Made by a program: the position numbers and the translations under genes. From NCBI GenBank assembly GCA_964588415.1, contig CAZPPK010000003.1, positions 1 through 42,557 on the forward strand: a stretch of 42,557 nt of DNA. Reading direction: 5' to 3'. This DNA is from Sulfidibacterium sp964588415. GTDB taxonomy: Bacteria > Bacteroidota > Bacteroidia > Bacteroidales > F082. Below, piece by piece: positions 6,785 to 15,527 of the stretch. The notes beneath the pieces were generated by a model. It saw only the letters and a list, made by a program, of their open reading frames with translations, made no database searches and was not told the origin of the DNA. Within the stretch, counting starts at the first letter, position 1. Each line of letters begins with the position of its first letter.

Positions 6785-9244
6785 ATGAAGTTATCGTATA
6801 ATTGGTTGAATCAATACATTGACCTGGATCTTGACCCGCAGCTGTTGTCCACAATTTTAACAGATATCGGACTGGAAGTGGAGGGCATGGAAGAAATTCA
6901 ATCGATTAAAGGAGGTCTGAAAGGCGTGGTTACCGGAACAGTTTTGACCTGTGAAAAACATCCCAATGCAGACAAACTTAGCGTAACGACTGTCGATGTT
7001 GGAAATGGAAATGTATTGCCCATTGTTTGCGGGGCGCCTAATGTGGCAAAAGGCCAGAAAGTATTAGTGGCTACCGTGGGAACGACCTTGTACGATGGTG
7101 AAAATTCTATTCAAATTAAAAAGGCAAAAATTCGCGGTGAGGTTTCCGAAGGGATGATTTGTGCCGAAGACGAGCTGGGATTGGGAAGTTCACACGATGG
7201 AATTATGGTTCTTCCCGAAAGCGTTAAACAGGGTATCCCTGCCGCCGATTATTTTGATTTGAAAAACGATTACGTTTATGAGATTGGCCTGACACCCAAC
7301 CGTGCCGATGCTGCTTCGCATATGGGTGCTGCCCGTGACCTGGTTGCAGGGCTGAACCGTTATTTTAAAACCAGAAAATATCACATCAAACGCCCCGATG
7401 TCGACAAATTCAGTGTCGATAATCATGATCTGGATATTGATATTGTGGTCAACGATGTTGAAGCCTGTCCACGTTATTCGGGGATTACGGTTAAGGATAT
7501 TCAGGTGAAAGAATCACCGGAATGGCTGAAATCACATTTAATGAGCATCGGGGTGCGGCCCATCAACAATGTGGTGGATATTACCAATTTCATCCTGAAT
7601 GAAACCGGCCATCCGCTTCATGCATTTGATGCGGCCAAAATCAAAGGTAACAAAGTGGTAGTGCAGAAACAACCTGCCGATACACCTTTTGTAACCCTTG
7701 ACAATGAAGAACGCAAGCTTCATGCAGAGGATCTGATGATCTGCAATATGGAAGAAGGCATGTGTATTGCCGGGGTTTTTGGTGGTGCCGAATCTGGAGT
7801 AACTGACAATACCACTTCAGTATTTATTGAAAGTGCCTATTTTGATCCGCGGCACATCCGGAAAACATCCAAACGACATTCCCTGCAAACGGATGCCAGC
7901 TTCCGTTTTGAACGTGGCGCCGACCCAAACATCACAATCTATGCTTTGAAAAGAGCAGCTCTTCTGATCAAAGAACTGGCTGGTGGAACCATCTCTTCCG
8001 AAATCAAAGATGTTTATCCAAAATCCATTGATAAATGGGAAGTGGACATTACTTACGAAAATGTTGATCGCCTTATCGGGATGACCATCGACAGGAAAAT
8101 CATCAAAGAAATTGTTACTGACCTGGAAATGGAAATTCTTGAAGAAAATGCAACCGGATTGAAACTCAGGATTCCCACTTTTAAAGTAGATGTGTTGCGC
8201 GAAGTGGATGTAATTGAGGAGATTCTAAGGATTTACGGTTATAATAATGTGAGTTTTGAAGATAAAATTCATTCTTCCGTGAGCTTGCGGAAAAAACCTG
8301 ATGCTGAAAAAGTACAGAATACAGTCTCCGATTACCTGATGGGACAAGGATTCTTTGAAATGCTCAATAACTCACTAACCAAATCGGAATACTTTGAGAA
8401 CAGCAAAGTTTATGATGAGAAAAACAGTGTTGACTTGCTGAATCCATTAAGCAAAGATTTGAATGTTTTACGCCAGACTTTGTTGCATGGTGGTCTGGAC
8501 GTGATTGCTTATAATCAAAACAGAAAAATCCACGACCTAAAAGTTTTTGAATTTGGGAAAACGTATTTCAAGAAAGATAGCTATGATAAATCCCGCGGAC
8601 AGAAAAACTACAGGGAAGAACGGCATCTTATTCTGCTTGCAGCCGGGCAGCAGCAAGATGAAAATTGGGATTCACAATCATTTAAAGTTAACTTTTTCTA
8701 TTTAAGAGGATTGGTTGACAGTCTGATGCAGCTTACCGGAATTAATGCTGACAGGTTGAAATCTGATGAGTTTAAAGATGGGAATTATCACTACGGAATT
8801 CAACTGCAGTCGAACGGAAAAGTTCTGGCCAGGATAGGTTTGTTGAGTAAAGAATTACTCAAATATATGGGATTGAAAAGCGATGTTTTTGCCGCTGATA
8901 TTGAATGGGATGAATGGTTCAGGTTGATTCCCCGGAATGATGTTCAGTACAAACCGGTGGCTAAATTTCCCGAAGTCCGCCGCGACCTGGCACTGGTTGT
9001 CGATAAAAACCTTCATTTTCAGGAATTGAAATCACTGGCTTTAAGAACTGAAAAGAAACTTTTGAAATCGGTTGGGATCTTTGATGTTTACGAAGGCGAC
9101 AAAATCCCAGAAGGCAAAAAATCGTATGCATTATCGTTTATTTTACAGGATGAAAATAAAACTCTGACAGATAAGTTGATAGATAAGAGTATGCAAAGAA
9201 TTCAGATGGCGTTTGAAAAGGAAATGGGTGCCAGTTTAAGATAA
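6785..9244 (+). CDS. pheT: Phenylalanine-tRNA ligase beta subunit
   Basis: Beta chain of the (alpha-beta)2 enzyme charging tRNA-Phe. All usual domains are visible in order: N-terminal KLSYNWLNQYIDL; the EMAP-like tRNA-binding domain (residues ~40-150, VVTGTVLTCEKHPNADKLSV); the B3/B4 editing region with GLTPNRADAASHMGAARDL and RPINNVVDITNFIL; B5 near residues 405-480; the catalytic-like core with QTDASFRFERGADP; and a C-terminal anticodon-binding FDX-ACB domain (RRDLALVVDKNLHFQELK to the end). 819 residues is the normal bacterial size. pheS is not in the window, as is common in this phylum, where pheS and pheT are often apart. A sigma-54-type activator follows after 25 bp. Confidence 0.98.
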   Translation: MKLSYNWLNQYIDLDLDPQLLSTILTDIGLEVEGMEEIQSIKGGLKGVVTGTVLTCEKHPNADKLSVTTVDVGNGNVLPIVCGAPNVAKGQKVLVATVGTTLYDGENSIQIKKAKIRGEVSEGMICAEDELGLGSSHDGIMVLPESVKQGIPAADYFDLKNDYVYEIGLTPNRADAASHMGAARDLVAGLNRYFKTRKYHIKRPDVDKFSVDNHDLDIDIVVNDVEACPRYSGITVKDIQVKESPEWLKSHLMSIGVRPINNVVDITNFILNETGHPLHAFDAAKIKGNKVVVQKQPADTPFVTLDNEERKLHAEDLMICNMEEGMCIAGVFGGAESGVTDNTTSVFIESAYFDPRHIRKTSKRHSLQTDASFRFERGADPNITIYALKRAALLIKELAGGTISSEIKDVYPKSIDKWEVDITYENVDRLIGMTIDRKIIKEIVTDLEMEILEENATGLKLRIPTFKVDVLREVDVIEEILRIYGYNNVSFEDKIHSSVSLRKKPDAEKVQNTVSDYLMGQGFFEMLNNSLTKSEYFENSKVYDEKNSVDLLNPLSKDLNVLRQTLLHGGLDVIAYNQNRKIHDLKVFEFGKTYFKKDSYDKSRGQKNYREERHLILLAAGQQQDENWDSQSFKVNFFYLRGLVDSLMQLTGINADRLKSDEFKDGNYHYGIQLQSNGKVLARIGLLSKELLKYMGLKSDVFAADIEWDEWFRLIPRNDVQYKPVAKFPEVRRDLALVVDKNLHFQELKSLALRTEKKLLKSVGIFDVYEGDKIPEGKKSYALSFILQDENKTLTDKLIDKSMQRIQMAFEKEMGASLR

Positions 9245-9269
9245 TTTTGACGATTAAAGTAAAACAGTT

Positions 9270-10505
9270 ATGGACGTTCAAAGTGTTAAACAACGATTCG
9301 GGATCATTGGAAATTCTCCTTTGTTGAACCGTGCCATTGATATCGCAATGCAGGTGGCATCCACCGACCTGACTGTTTTAATAACGGGCGAATCTGGAAC
9401 CGGAAAGGAAGTATTCCCGCAAATTATTCACCATCTAAGTCCACGAAAACATGGTAATTATATTGCTGTGAACTGTGGCGCCATTCCAGAAGGGACCATT
9501 GATTCGGAACTATTCGGTCACGAAAAAGGGTCTTTTACAGGCGCACACGAAGCCCGGAAAGGTTATTTTGAAGTTGCGAATGGCGGTACCATCTTTCTTG
9601 ATGAAGTAGCAGAGTTGCCGTTGTCAACGCAGGTCAGGCTGTTACGCGTATTGGAGTCGGGCGAGTTTATGAAAGTGGGCTCTTCCAAAGTCATCAAAAC
9701 CGATGTCCGCATGGTTGCTGCCACTAACGTTCAAATCCCGCAGGCCATAGAAAAGGGAAAATTCCGTCAGGATCTGTTTTACAGGCTGAACACTGTTCCT
9801 ATTAATATTCCGCCCTTGCATGAACGTAAAGTGGATATTCACCTGCTTTTCAGAAAATTTGCTGCCGATTTCGCAGAGAAATATAGAATGCCACCTCTGC
9901 AGCTTAGCGACGATGCCGTGCATCTGTTGACAGAGTACCGTTGGCCGGGAAACATCCGTCAGTTGAAAAATATCACTGAACAAATTTCCATTATTGAGCA
10001 GAATAAATTGATCGATTCCGATGCCTTAAATATGTTTCTGCCCGAAGCGAAAATTTCGGGTCTTCCTGTGCTTTATAAAAAGGAAGGCGATGAACATTTC
10101 TCAGAGAGAGAATTGCTTTACAAAGTTCTTTTCGACATGAAAAAGGATATTACGGAGCTAAAGAAAATAGTCATAGACATTCTGGAAAAAGACAATAACG
10201 ATCCGTCACTCGAGAAAACTAGAGCCTTGCTTGTCAAAAATGTTTCAGACGAGAATTTGAACCTGACTAAGCCTTCTGCATCCGGTGAAGTTAAGATCGT
10301 TACGCCCGAACCGGAACAAGCCACCGGGAAAAGTTTCCATCCTTCGGAAGTAGTAGAGGAATCTTATTCATTGCAGGATAAAGAAAAGGAAATGATCCGC
10401 AAATCTCTGGAGAAATATCACGGCAAAAGAAAAGATGCTGCCCATGAACTGGGAATTTCTGAAAGAACACTTTACCGGAAAATTAAAGAATACAAAATCC
10501 ACTAA
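9270..10505 (+). CDS. Sigma-54-dependent transcriptional activator (AAA+ and Fis HTH, no receiver)
   Basis: Enhancer-binding ATPase that opens sigma-54 promoters. The AAA+ domain begins almost at the N-terminus: Walker A GESGTGKE (40-47), the sigma-54-contacting loop GSFTGA (87-92, with Ser in place of the usual Ala of GAFTGA), Walker B GTIFLDE (107-113) and the arginine-finger region FRQDLFYRLN. The last 40 residues are a Fis-type helix-turn-helix (KRKDAAHELGISERTLYRKIKEY). A stretch of ~110 charged residues links the two. With no sensory or receiver domain, control must come from expression or a partner protein. It follows pheT by 25 bp, so is probably co-transcribed. The remains of a histidine kinase lie directly downstream. 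Confidence 0.94.
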   Translation: MDVQSVKQRFGIIGNSPLLNRAIDIAMQVASTDLTVLITGESGTGKEVFPQIIHHLSPRKHGNYIAVNCGAIPEGTIDSELFGHEKGSFTGAHEARKGYFEVANGGTIFLDEVAELPLSTQVRLLRVLESGEFMKVGSSKVIKTDVRMVAATNVQIPQAIEKGKFRQDLFYRLNTVPINIPPLHERKVDIHLLFRKFAADFAEKYRMPPLQLSDDAVHLLTEYRWPGNIRQLKNITEQISIIEQNKLIDSDALNMFLPEAKISGLPVLYKKEGDEHFSERELLYKVLFDMKKDITELKKIVIDILEKDNNDPSLEKTRALLVKNVSDENLNLTKPSASGEVKIVTPEPEQATGKSFHPSEVVEESYSLQDKEKEMIRKSLEKYHGKRKDAAHELGISERTLYRKIKEYKIH

Positions 10506-10894
10506 GTTTTAGCCTGATTGTTCAAAACCTGATACAAAATGTCATAACGTATCATCGTAAAGGTATTTCCCCGATTATTTGACTTAAATTTGAGGATTTG
10601 TCTGATAAATTCATTCTAAAAGTTATTGATAACGGCATTGGGATTCCAAAGCAGTTTCAAAAGAAAATTTTCGAAGTCTTTCAGCGGCTGCATACTAAGG
10701 AAGAGTATCCGGGAACAGGCATCGGGATTTTATGCTCCTGTGGATAAATTCTTTAGTTTAGTTAATTGATTTGTCGCATTTGATTGTTGAATCTACCCGT
10801 GGATAAACTGAATGGGAGTATTTAGATAGAATCAATTAAAAATGAAGGTACTACTTTTGTCATCAGCCTTCCGAAACAAATTAAGCGCAATTAA
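10506..10894 (+). pseudogene. Decayed histidine kinase, ATPase-domain remnant
   Basis: In one frame starting right after the preceding stop codon one reads SLIVQNLIQNVITYHRKG (N box), a TGA at 10580, then DKFILKVIDNGIGIPKQF (G1), KIFEVFQRLHTKEEYPGTG (F and G2 boxes). A TAA follows at 10745 and, after a disturbed stretch, GSI-stop-IESIKNEGTTFVISLP to TAA at 10892. The TAG at 10823 stands where such kinases have Trp (GSIWIES), one base change from TGG. No start codon, sensor or His box is present. CCTGTGGATAAA (10737-10748) recurs as CCCGTGGATAAA (10796-10807), 59 bp on, which may mark a small insertion. This is a 5'-deleted relic with at least three stops. Confidence 0.82.
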
Positions 10895-11026
10895 CAGGTG
10901 TTTTTTCTAAGCTGTTGAATCGCAGGGAAATATTCGTAAAAAATTTCATAAGTGTTTTAAATAAATTGTAAGGGTTTAGCAACAAATACGACAAATTAGT
11001 TAGTTAATGTCGAAAAAAATAAGGGA

Positions 11027-12862
11027 ATGGCAATAGAAAAAAAAACGATTAGCACATCAACAATGGGGCCTCTCGTGCTTGGGAATATTCAAAACCTGAC
11101 TGAATCGACCGGAAAAAACTTTAAACTTAATAGAAAATCGGTTGCCTTGTGTCGATGTGGACATTCAAACAGTAGACCGTTTTGCGACGGTACACATGGA
11201 AAAATAGAATGGAGTGACAAGAAGCTGGCAGGAAGACAACCAAGAAAAGTTGAAAATTACGTTGGGAAAAATCTTGTCATTCATGATGATAGAGGAATTT
11301 GTTCACATGCAGGGTTTTGTACCGATGGTTTACCAAAAGTTTTTCAAATGGGAGTTGAACCTTGGATTGACGCCGATGCTGAACCATATGAAAAAATCAT
11401 CGAAACCATAAGAAAATGTCCTTCGGGCGCACTGAGCTATTCAGTTGATGGTGTATTATATAATGCATTTTCAGAGCATCCGGAGATAATAATTACTGAA
11501 GACGGCCCTTATTTTGTGAAGGGATCTATTGATCTTCATGATGACGACAAGCCTGAATCAAAAGAACATTATGCTTTATGCAGATGTGGAAATTCGAAAA
11601 ATAAACCCTTCTGCGACGGACAACATTGGTATACAAAATTTAAAGATGAAGGCCGGGCAAAACCAATCGGATTAAACTCAAACGAAAAAGTTGCTAATAT
11701 TCAAAAACTTGCTGAAAGTGGAAAAAGTGAAAATTCAGCAATGAGTACTCTGAGAACTTTTCTGGATTTTGAAACTTTGGTTTTTAAAGGTGCGCAATTG
11801 TATAAGATGCCTTTGAACGAAGATATTGATGTAAATACAAAAACAATAATTGGCAAAACTGCCAAACAGCCGCTTGAATTGGAAATGCCATTTTATGTAT
11901 CTCACATGTCGTTTGGAGCGCTTTCGCGTGAAGCAAAAATAGCATTGGCAAAAGGATCGGATCTTGTGGGAACGGCTATGTGTTCCGGTGAAGGCGGTAT
12001 GCTTCCGGAAGCGAGACAAGCATCAAAAAGATATATCTATGAATTGGGTACGGCTGCTTTTTCGCATATTGATAGTGTGATTAAGAAGGCAGATGCTGTG
12101 GAGATAAAAATCGGACAAGGTGTAAAACCCGGTTTGGGCGGACATTTGCCCGGACACAAAGTAACTCCTGAAATTGCTAAGATTAGAGGGCTTAAACCCG
12201 GAGAACCGTCTGTATCGCCCGGCAGACTTTCGGGAGTTAATAATTTGAAAGATTTACAGGAAAAGGTAGCTCATATTAAAGAAATTACCGGAGGCAAAGC
12301 TGTGGGTATAAAATTTGCAGCCGGACATATTGAAGAGGATATAGCATTTGCATTAAAAGCAAATCCCGATTTTATTACCATCGACTGTCGGGGTGGAGCA
12401 ACGGGTTCATCACCAAAATTTTTGAAAGACAATGTGGGAATTCCACCGATTTTCGTGATTCGAAGAGCGAGAATATATCTGGATAGTATTAATAGCGATG
12501 TAACGCTTTGTATTACAGGTGGGTTCAGAGATAGTTCTGATATTGCCAAGGCCATTGCTTTGGGTGCCGATGCGGTTGCTTTAGCAACTGCATCGATGAT
12601 TTCAATAGGCTGTATTCAGGCAAAAGTTTGTCATACTGGAACTTGTCCGGTGGGAATCGCTACGCAAAACGAACAACTACGTTCCCTTTTTGACGAGGGA
12701 AAGGCATTAGAACAATTCAAAAACTTTTATATTGCAACGAACAATGAGCTTAAAATATTTGCTCGTACAAACGGTGTAAACGATATTCACGCACTTAATG
12801 TTACTGATGTTGTAACCGATAATCGTGTTGTTTCAAAATTTTCCGATATTAAACATATATAG
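11027..12862 (+). CDS. CDGSH / Fe-S / CDGSH - FMN glutamate synthase-domain fusion protein
   Basis: Cytoplasmic redox protein with four predicted Fe-S sites and FMN. Residues 42-57 are a CDGSH [2Fe-2S] site (C42, C44, C53, H57). Residues ~82-140 are a divergent mono-cluster domain (C92, C98, C131; SHAGFC and CPSGAL). Residues 185-200 are a second CDGSH site (C185, C187, C196, H200). From ~265 on comes the glutamate synthase FMN barrel, with GQGVKPGLGGHLPG (363-376) and the 3Fe-4S ligands C529, C535, C540 in the CHTGTCPVGIATQ block. There is no glutaminase domain, so glutamine is not the obvious nitrogen donor and glutamate synthesis is unproven. The same N-terminal module recurs in the next gene, 13 bp downstream, so the two proteins probably share an electron path. 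Confidence 0.88.
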   Translation: MAIEKKTISTSTMGPLVLGNIQNLTESTGKNFKLNRKSVALCRCGHSNSRPFCDGTHGKIEWSDKKLAGRQPRKVENYVGKNLVIHDDRGICSHAGFCTDGLPKVFQMGVEPWIDADAEPYEKIIETIRKCPSGALSYSVDGVLYNAFSEHPEIIITEDGPYFVKGSIDLHDDDKPESKEHYALCRCGNSKNKPFCDGQHWYTKFKDEGRAKPIGLNSNEKVANIQKLAESGKSENSAMSTLRTFLDFETLVFKGAQLYKMPLNEDIDVNTKTIIGKTAKQPLELEMPFYVSHMSFGALSREAKIALAKGSDLVGTAMCSGEGGMLPEARQASKRYIYELGTAAFSHIDSVIKKADAVEIKIGQGVKPGLGGHLPGHKVTPEIAKIRGLKPGEPSVSPGRLSGVNNLKDLQEKVAHIKEITGGKAVGIKFAAGHIEEDIAFALKANPDFITIDCRGGATGSSPKFLKDNVGIPPIFVIRRARIYLDSINSDVTLCITGGFRDSSDIAKAIALGADAVALATASMISIGCIQAKVCHTGTCPVGIATQNEQLRSLFDEGKALEQFKNFYIATNNELKIFARTNGVNDIHALNVTDVVTDNRVVSKFSDIKHI

Positions 12863-12875
12863 AATTGATGTTGTT

Positions 12876-15473
12876 ATGAAAAATAATAAACCAATAATAA
12901 AGCTACTAAAAAACGGGCCTTTATTAGTTAAGGATTTGGAGCAATTTAAAAACTCGCGTGGTGAAGCTATTGAAACGGAAACAAATATGGCATTGTGCCG
13001 CTGTGGTGCTTCAAAAAACAAGCCTTTTTGTGATGGAACACATAAAAGTATTGGCTTTACTGATGAAAAATGCGAAGATCGTATTTTAGATAAAAAGGAA
13101 ACTTACCAAGGCAAATCGATTATTATTCACGATAATCGTGGTATTTGTGCACATGCCGGATTTTGTACAGCTAATTTGCCGAGCGTATTTCTTATGGAAA
13201 CCGAACCATGGATTGATCCGGATGGCGCAAATGTTGAAGAGGTTAAAAGGGTCATAGAAATGTGTCCTTCGGGAGCATTGAGTTATTCCGAGAACACAAC
13301 AGAAACCAATGAGTTTTTTAAAGAAGATGAAATAATTGTTTCAAAAAACGGGCCTTATCATGTCAGAGGAGGTGTTGAAATAGATACATATCTGGGAGAT
13401 ATGGCTTCTAAAGAGCATTACACGTTATGCCGATGTGGGAAATCGGCCAACAAACCGCGCTGTGACGGAGCACATTGGTATGCCGGTTTTAAAGATGACG
13501 AAGCTTTAACTATTTCGGCAGTCAACCGTAAACGTGAAAAAATTGAGCCTCAATGGCAGAAGGTGGCTGAGTTAGGCGAACTTAAAGATAACGATACGAA
13601 GAAACTCAAATTATTGTCGCAACAAATTTTGTTGTCCAGAGTTGATGGGAAATACGCTGCAATTGAAGGCATCTGTCCTCATCAGGGAGGGCCGTTAATT
13701 GATGGTAAAATTGAAGGCGGAGTAATTCGTTGCCCCTGGCACGGACATCCTTTTGATCCGATAAACGGGAAATCGCTTGGCAATGACAGCGATTTAGGAA
13801 CTTTTGAGGCAGAAGAGCGCGACGATGGGATATATTTAAAAATTGCACCTGTAAAAAAATCAGAATGGACTGTTAGTCATGTTATTGCAGAAACTCTGGT
13901 AAACTGGGGAGTTAAGCATGTTTTTGGTATGGTTGGGCATTCCAATCTTGGGATGGCAGAAGCATTTCGGATTCAGGAAGAAAAAGGAAATATTAAATAC
14001 ATTGGGATTCGACACGAAGGCGCCGCTGCTTTTGCATGTTCCGGTTATTCAAAAGTATCGGGCAAACCGGCTGTTTGTTTTACAATCGCAGGCCCCGGAG
14101 CTACCAATTTAATTACCGGATTGTGGGACGCTCATGTTGATCGAACTCCTGTTTTGGCTATTACCGGACAGGTAAATACACAATTTTTTGGCCCCGGGTC
14201 ATTTCAGGAAATCGATTTGAAAGAGGCATTCCAGGCAGTTGCACCGTTTAGCAAAGTAGTGTTGCCCGACAGTAATCATGCTGAATTAGCATCGCTTGCA
14301 ATGAAAAATGCAATAGTAAATCGCAATGTGTCACATCTGATAATGCCTGATGACGTGCAAATACTGGATTCCGGAAAAAGCGGCCCGGGATTGCCCGACG
14401 GAAGACTGGCTGATATGCGCATTACGCCGACGGAAGATTCGGTAAATCTGGCAATGTATCGAATTTGGAAATCCAAACGCCCTTTAATAATTGTCGGTTA
14501 TGGTGCCAGAAACGATATGGATAAGATTGTTTCCTTTGCCCAAAGCCTTAAGTCTCCGGTTTGTACTACTTTTAAAGCGAAAGGACAAATTTCGGATAGT
14601 CATCCGCTTGCTGCAGGAGTTTTAGGGAAAAGCGGAACGCCTGTATCTGCGTATTATATGAATTCAGCTGATTTGCTTATTGTTTTTGGAGCTTCATTTT
14701 CACAACATACCGGAATCGACAAATCGAAACCGATTATTCAAGTCGATTTCGAACCTATGGCTCTCGCTAAATTTCATTCTGTAGATAATCCCATCTTGGG
14801 AGATGTGGGCATAACTGCAAGTCTTTTCAGTAAGAAGCTGGGCAACTATTTCCAATCAGAAATTACCATTGATGAAATTTCTAAACGTAAGCTGGATTGG
14901 CAAAACGAGAAAAAAGAACGATCTGCCGAAAATAATGGCAATGGCATGAATTCACTCTTTGTTTTTAATGTGTTATCTGAAATTTTACCCGAAAATGCTA
15001 TCATTAGTCTGGACGTTGGAAACAATACCTATTCCTTTGGGCGATATTTTGAATGTAAGAATCAGCGTGTTATCCTTTCAGGTTATTTAGGTTCTATCGG
15101 TTTTAGTTTTCCTGCTGCCATGGGAGCCTACTATGCAGAACCTGATAAACCTATCATTTCTGTGAGTGGTGACGGCGGATTCGGACAATATATGAGCGAG
15201 TTCAATACAGCAGTGCTTTATCACATGAATATTACTCATATTTTACTTAATAATAATGAATTGGGTAAAATCTCGAAGGAACAGCGTGATATAAATATGC
15301 CAGAATGGAAAACAGATCTCAGTAACCCCGGATTTGCAGAATATGCCACATTATGCGGAGGATTAGGTATTAAAGTTACCAAAAATGAGGAGTTGAAAAA
15401 AGCTGTGCTTATAGCTTTAGCTTATGATGGGCCTTCGATAGTTGAGATTATGTCAGATCCTTTGTTGACATAA
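12876..15473 (+). CDS. CDGSH / Fe-S / CDGSH - Rieske - thiamine-diphosphate enzyme fusion
   Basis: 865-residue fusion; I take the ATG at 12876 rather than the upstream GTG at 12825, which lies inside the previous gene. In order: CDGSH site (C41, C43, C52, H56); divergent Fe-S domain (C91, C97, C130); second CDGSH (C185, C187, C196, H200); Rieske [2Fe-2S] domain with CPHQGG (C267, H269) and CPWHGH (C286, H289); then a full ThDP enzyme from ~330. The ThDP part has the catalytic Glu in RHEGAAAF (E381), GPGATNLITGLWDAHVDRTP, and the cofactor motif GDGG (765-768) to NNN (792-794). By pattern it is closest to pyruvate oxidase/acetolactate synthase; sulfoacetaldehyde acetyltransferase is a relative too. 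I infer a 2-oxo acid enzyme whose electrons leave through Fe-S centres. Substrate unknown. Confidence 0.88.
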   Translation: MKNNKPIIKLLKNGPLLVKDLEQFKNSRGEAIETETNMALCRCGASKNKPFCDGTHKSIGFTDEKCEDRILDKKETYQGKSIIIHDNRGICAHAGFCTANLPSVFLMETEPWIDPDGANVEEVKRVIEMCPSGALSYSENTTETNEFFKEDEIIVSKNGPYHVRGGVEIDTYLGDMASKEHYTLCRCGKSANKPRCDGAHWYAGFKDDEALTISAVNRKREKIEPQWQKVAELGELKDNDTKKLKLLSQQILLSRVDGKYAAIEGICPHQGGPLIDGKIEGGVIRCPWHGHPFDPINGKSLGNDSDLGTFEAEERDDGIYLKIAPVKKSEWTVSHVIAETLVNWGVKHVFGMVGHSNLGMAEAFRIQEEKGNIKYIGIRHEGAAAFACSGYSKVSGKPAVCFTIAGPGATNLITGLWDAHVDRTPVLAITGQVNTQFFGPGSFQEIDLKEAFQAVAPFSKVVLPDSNHAELASLAMKNAIVNRNVSHLIMPDDVQILDSGKSGPGLPDGRLADMRITPTEDSVNLAMYRIWKSKRPLIIVGYGARNDMDKIVSFAQSLKSPVCTTFKAKGQISDSHPLAAGVLGKSGTPVSAYYMNSADLLIVFGASFSQHTGIDKSKPIIQVDFEPMALAKFHSVDNPILGDVGITASLFSKKLGNYFQSEITIDEISKRKLDWQNEKKERSAENNGNGMNSLFVFNVLSEILPENAIISLDVGNNTYSFGRYFECKNQRVILSGYLGSIGFSFPAAMGAYYAEPDKPIISVSGDGGFGQYMSEFNTAVLYHMNITHILLNNNELGKISKEQRDINMPEWKTDLSNPGFAEYATLCGGLGIKVTKNEELKKAVLIALAYDGPSIVEIMSDPLLT

Positions 15474-15527
15474 TTTTCTTGCAACATAAATTTTAAGTTT
15501 CTCTTTCATCACTTTCAAAAATGATAT

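Noticed and set aside
12825..12875. Upstream GTG start for the ThDP fusion protein
   Set aside because: It would overlap the preceding gene and add 17 residues with no family match; the ATG at 12876 gives the module start that parallels the first protein.
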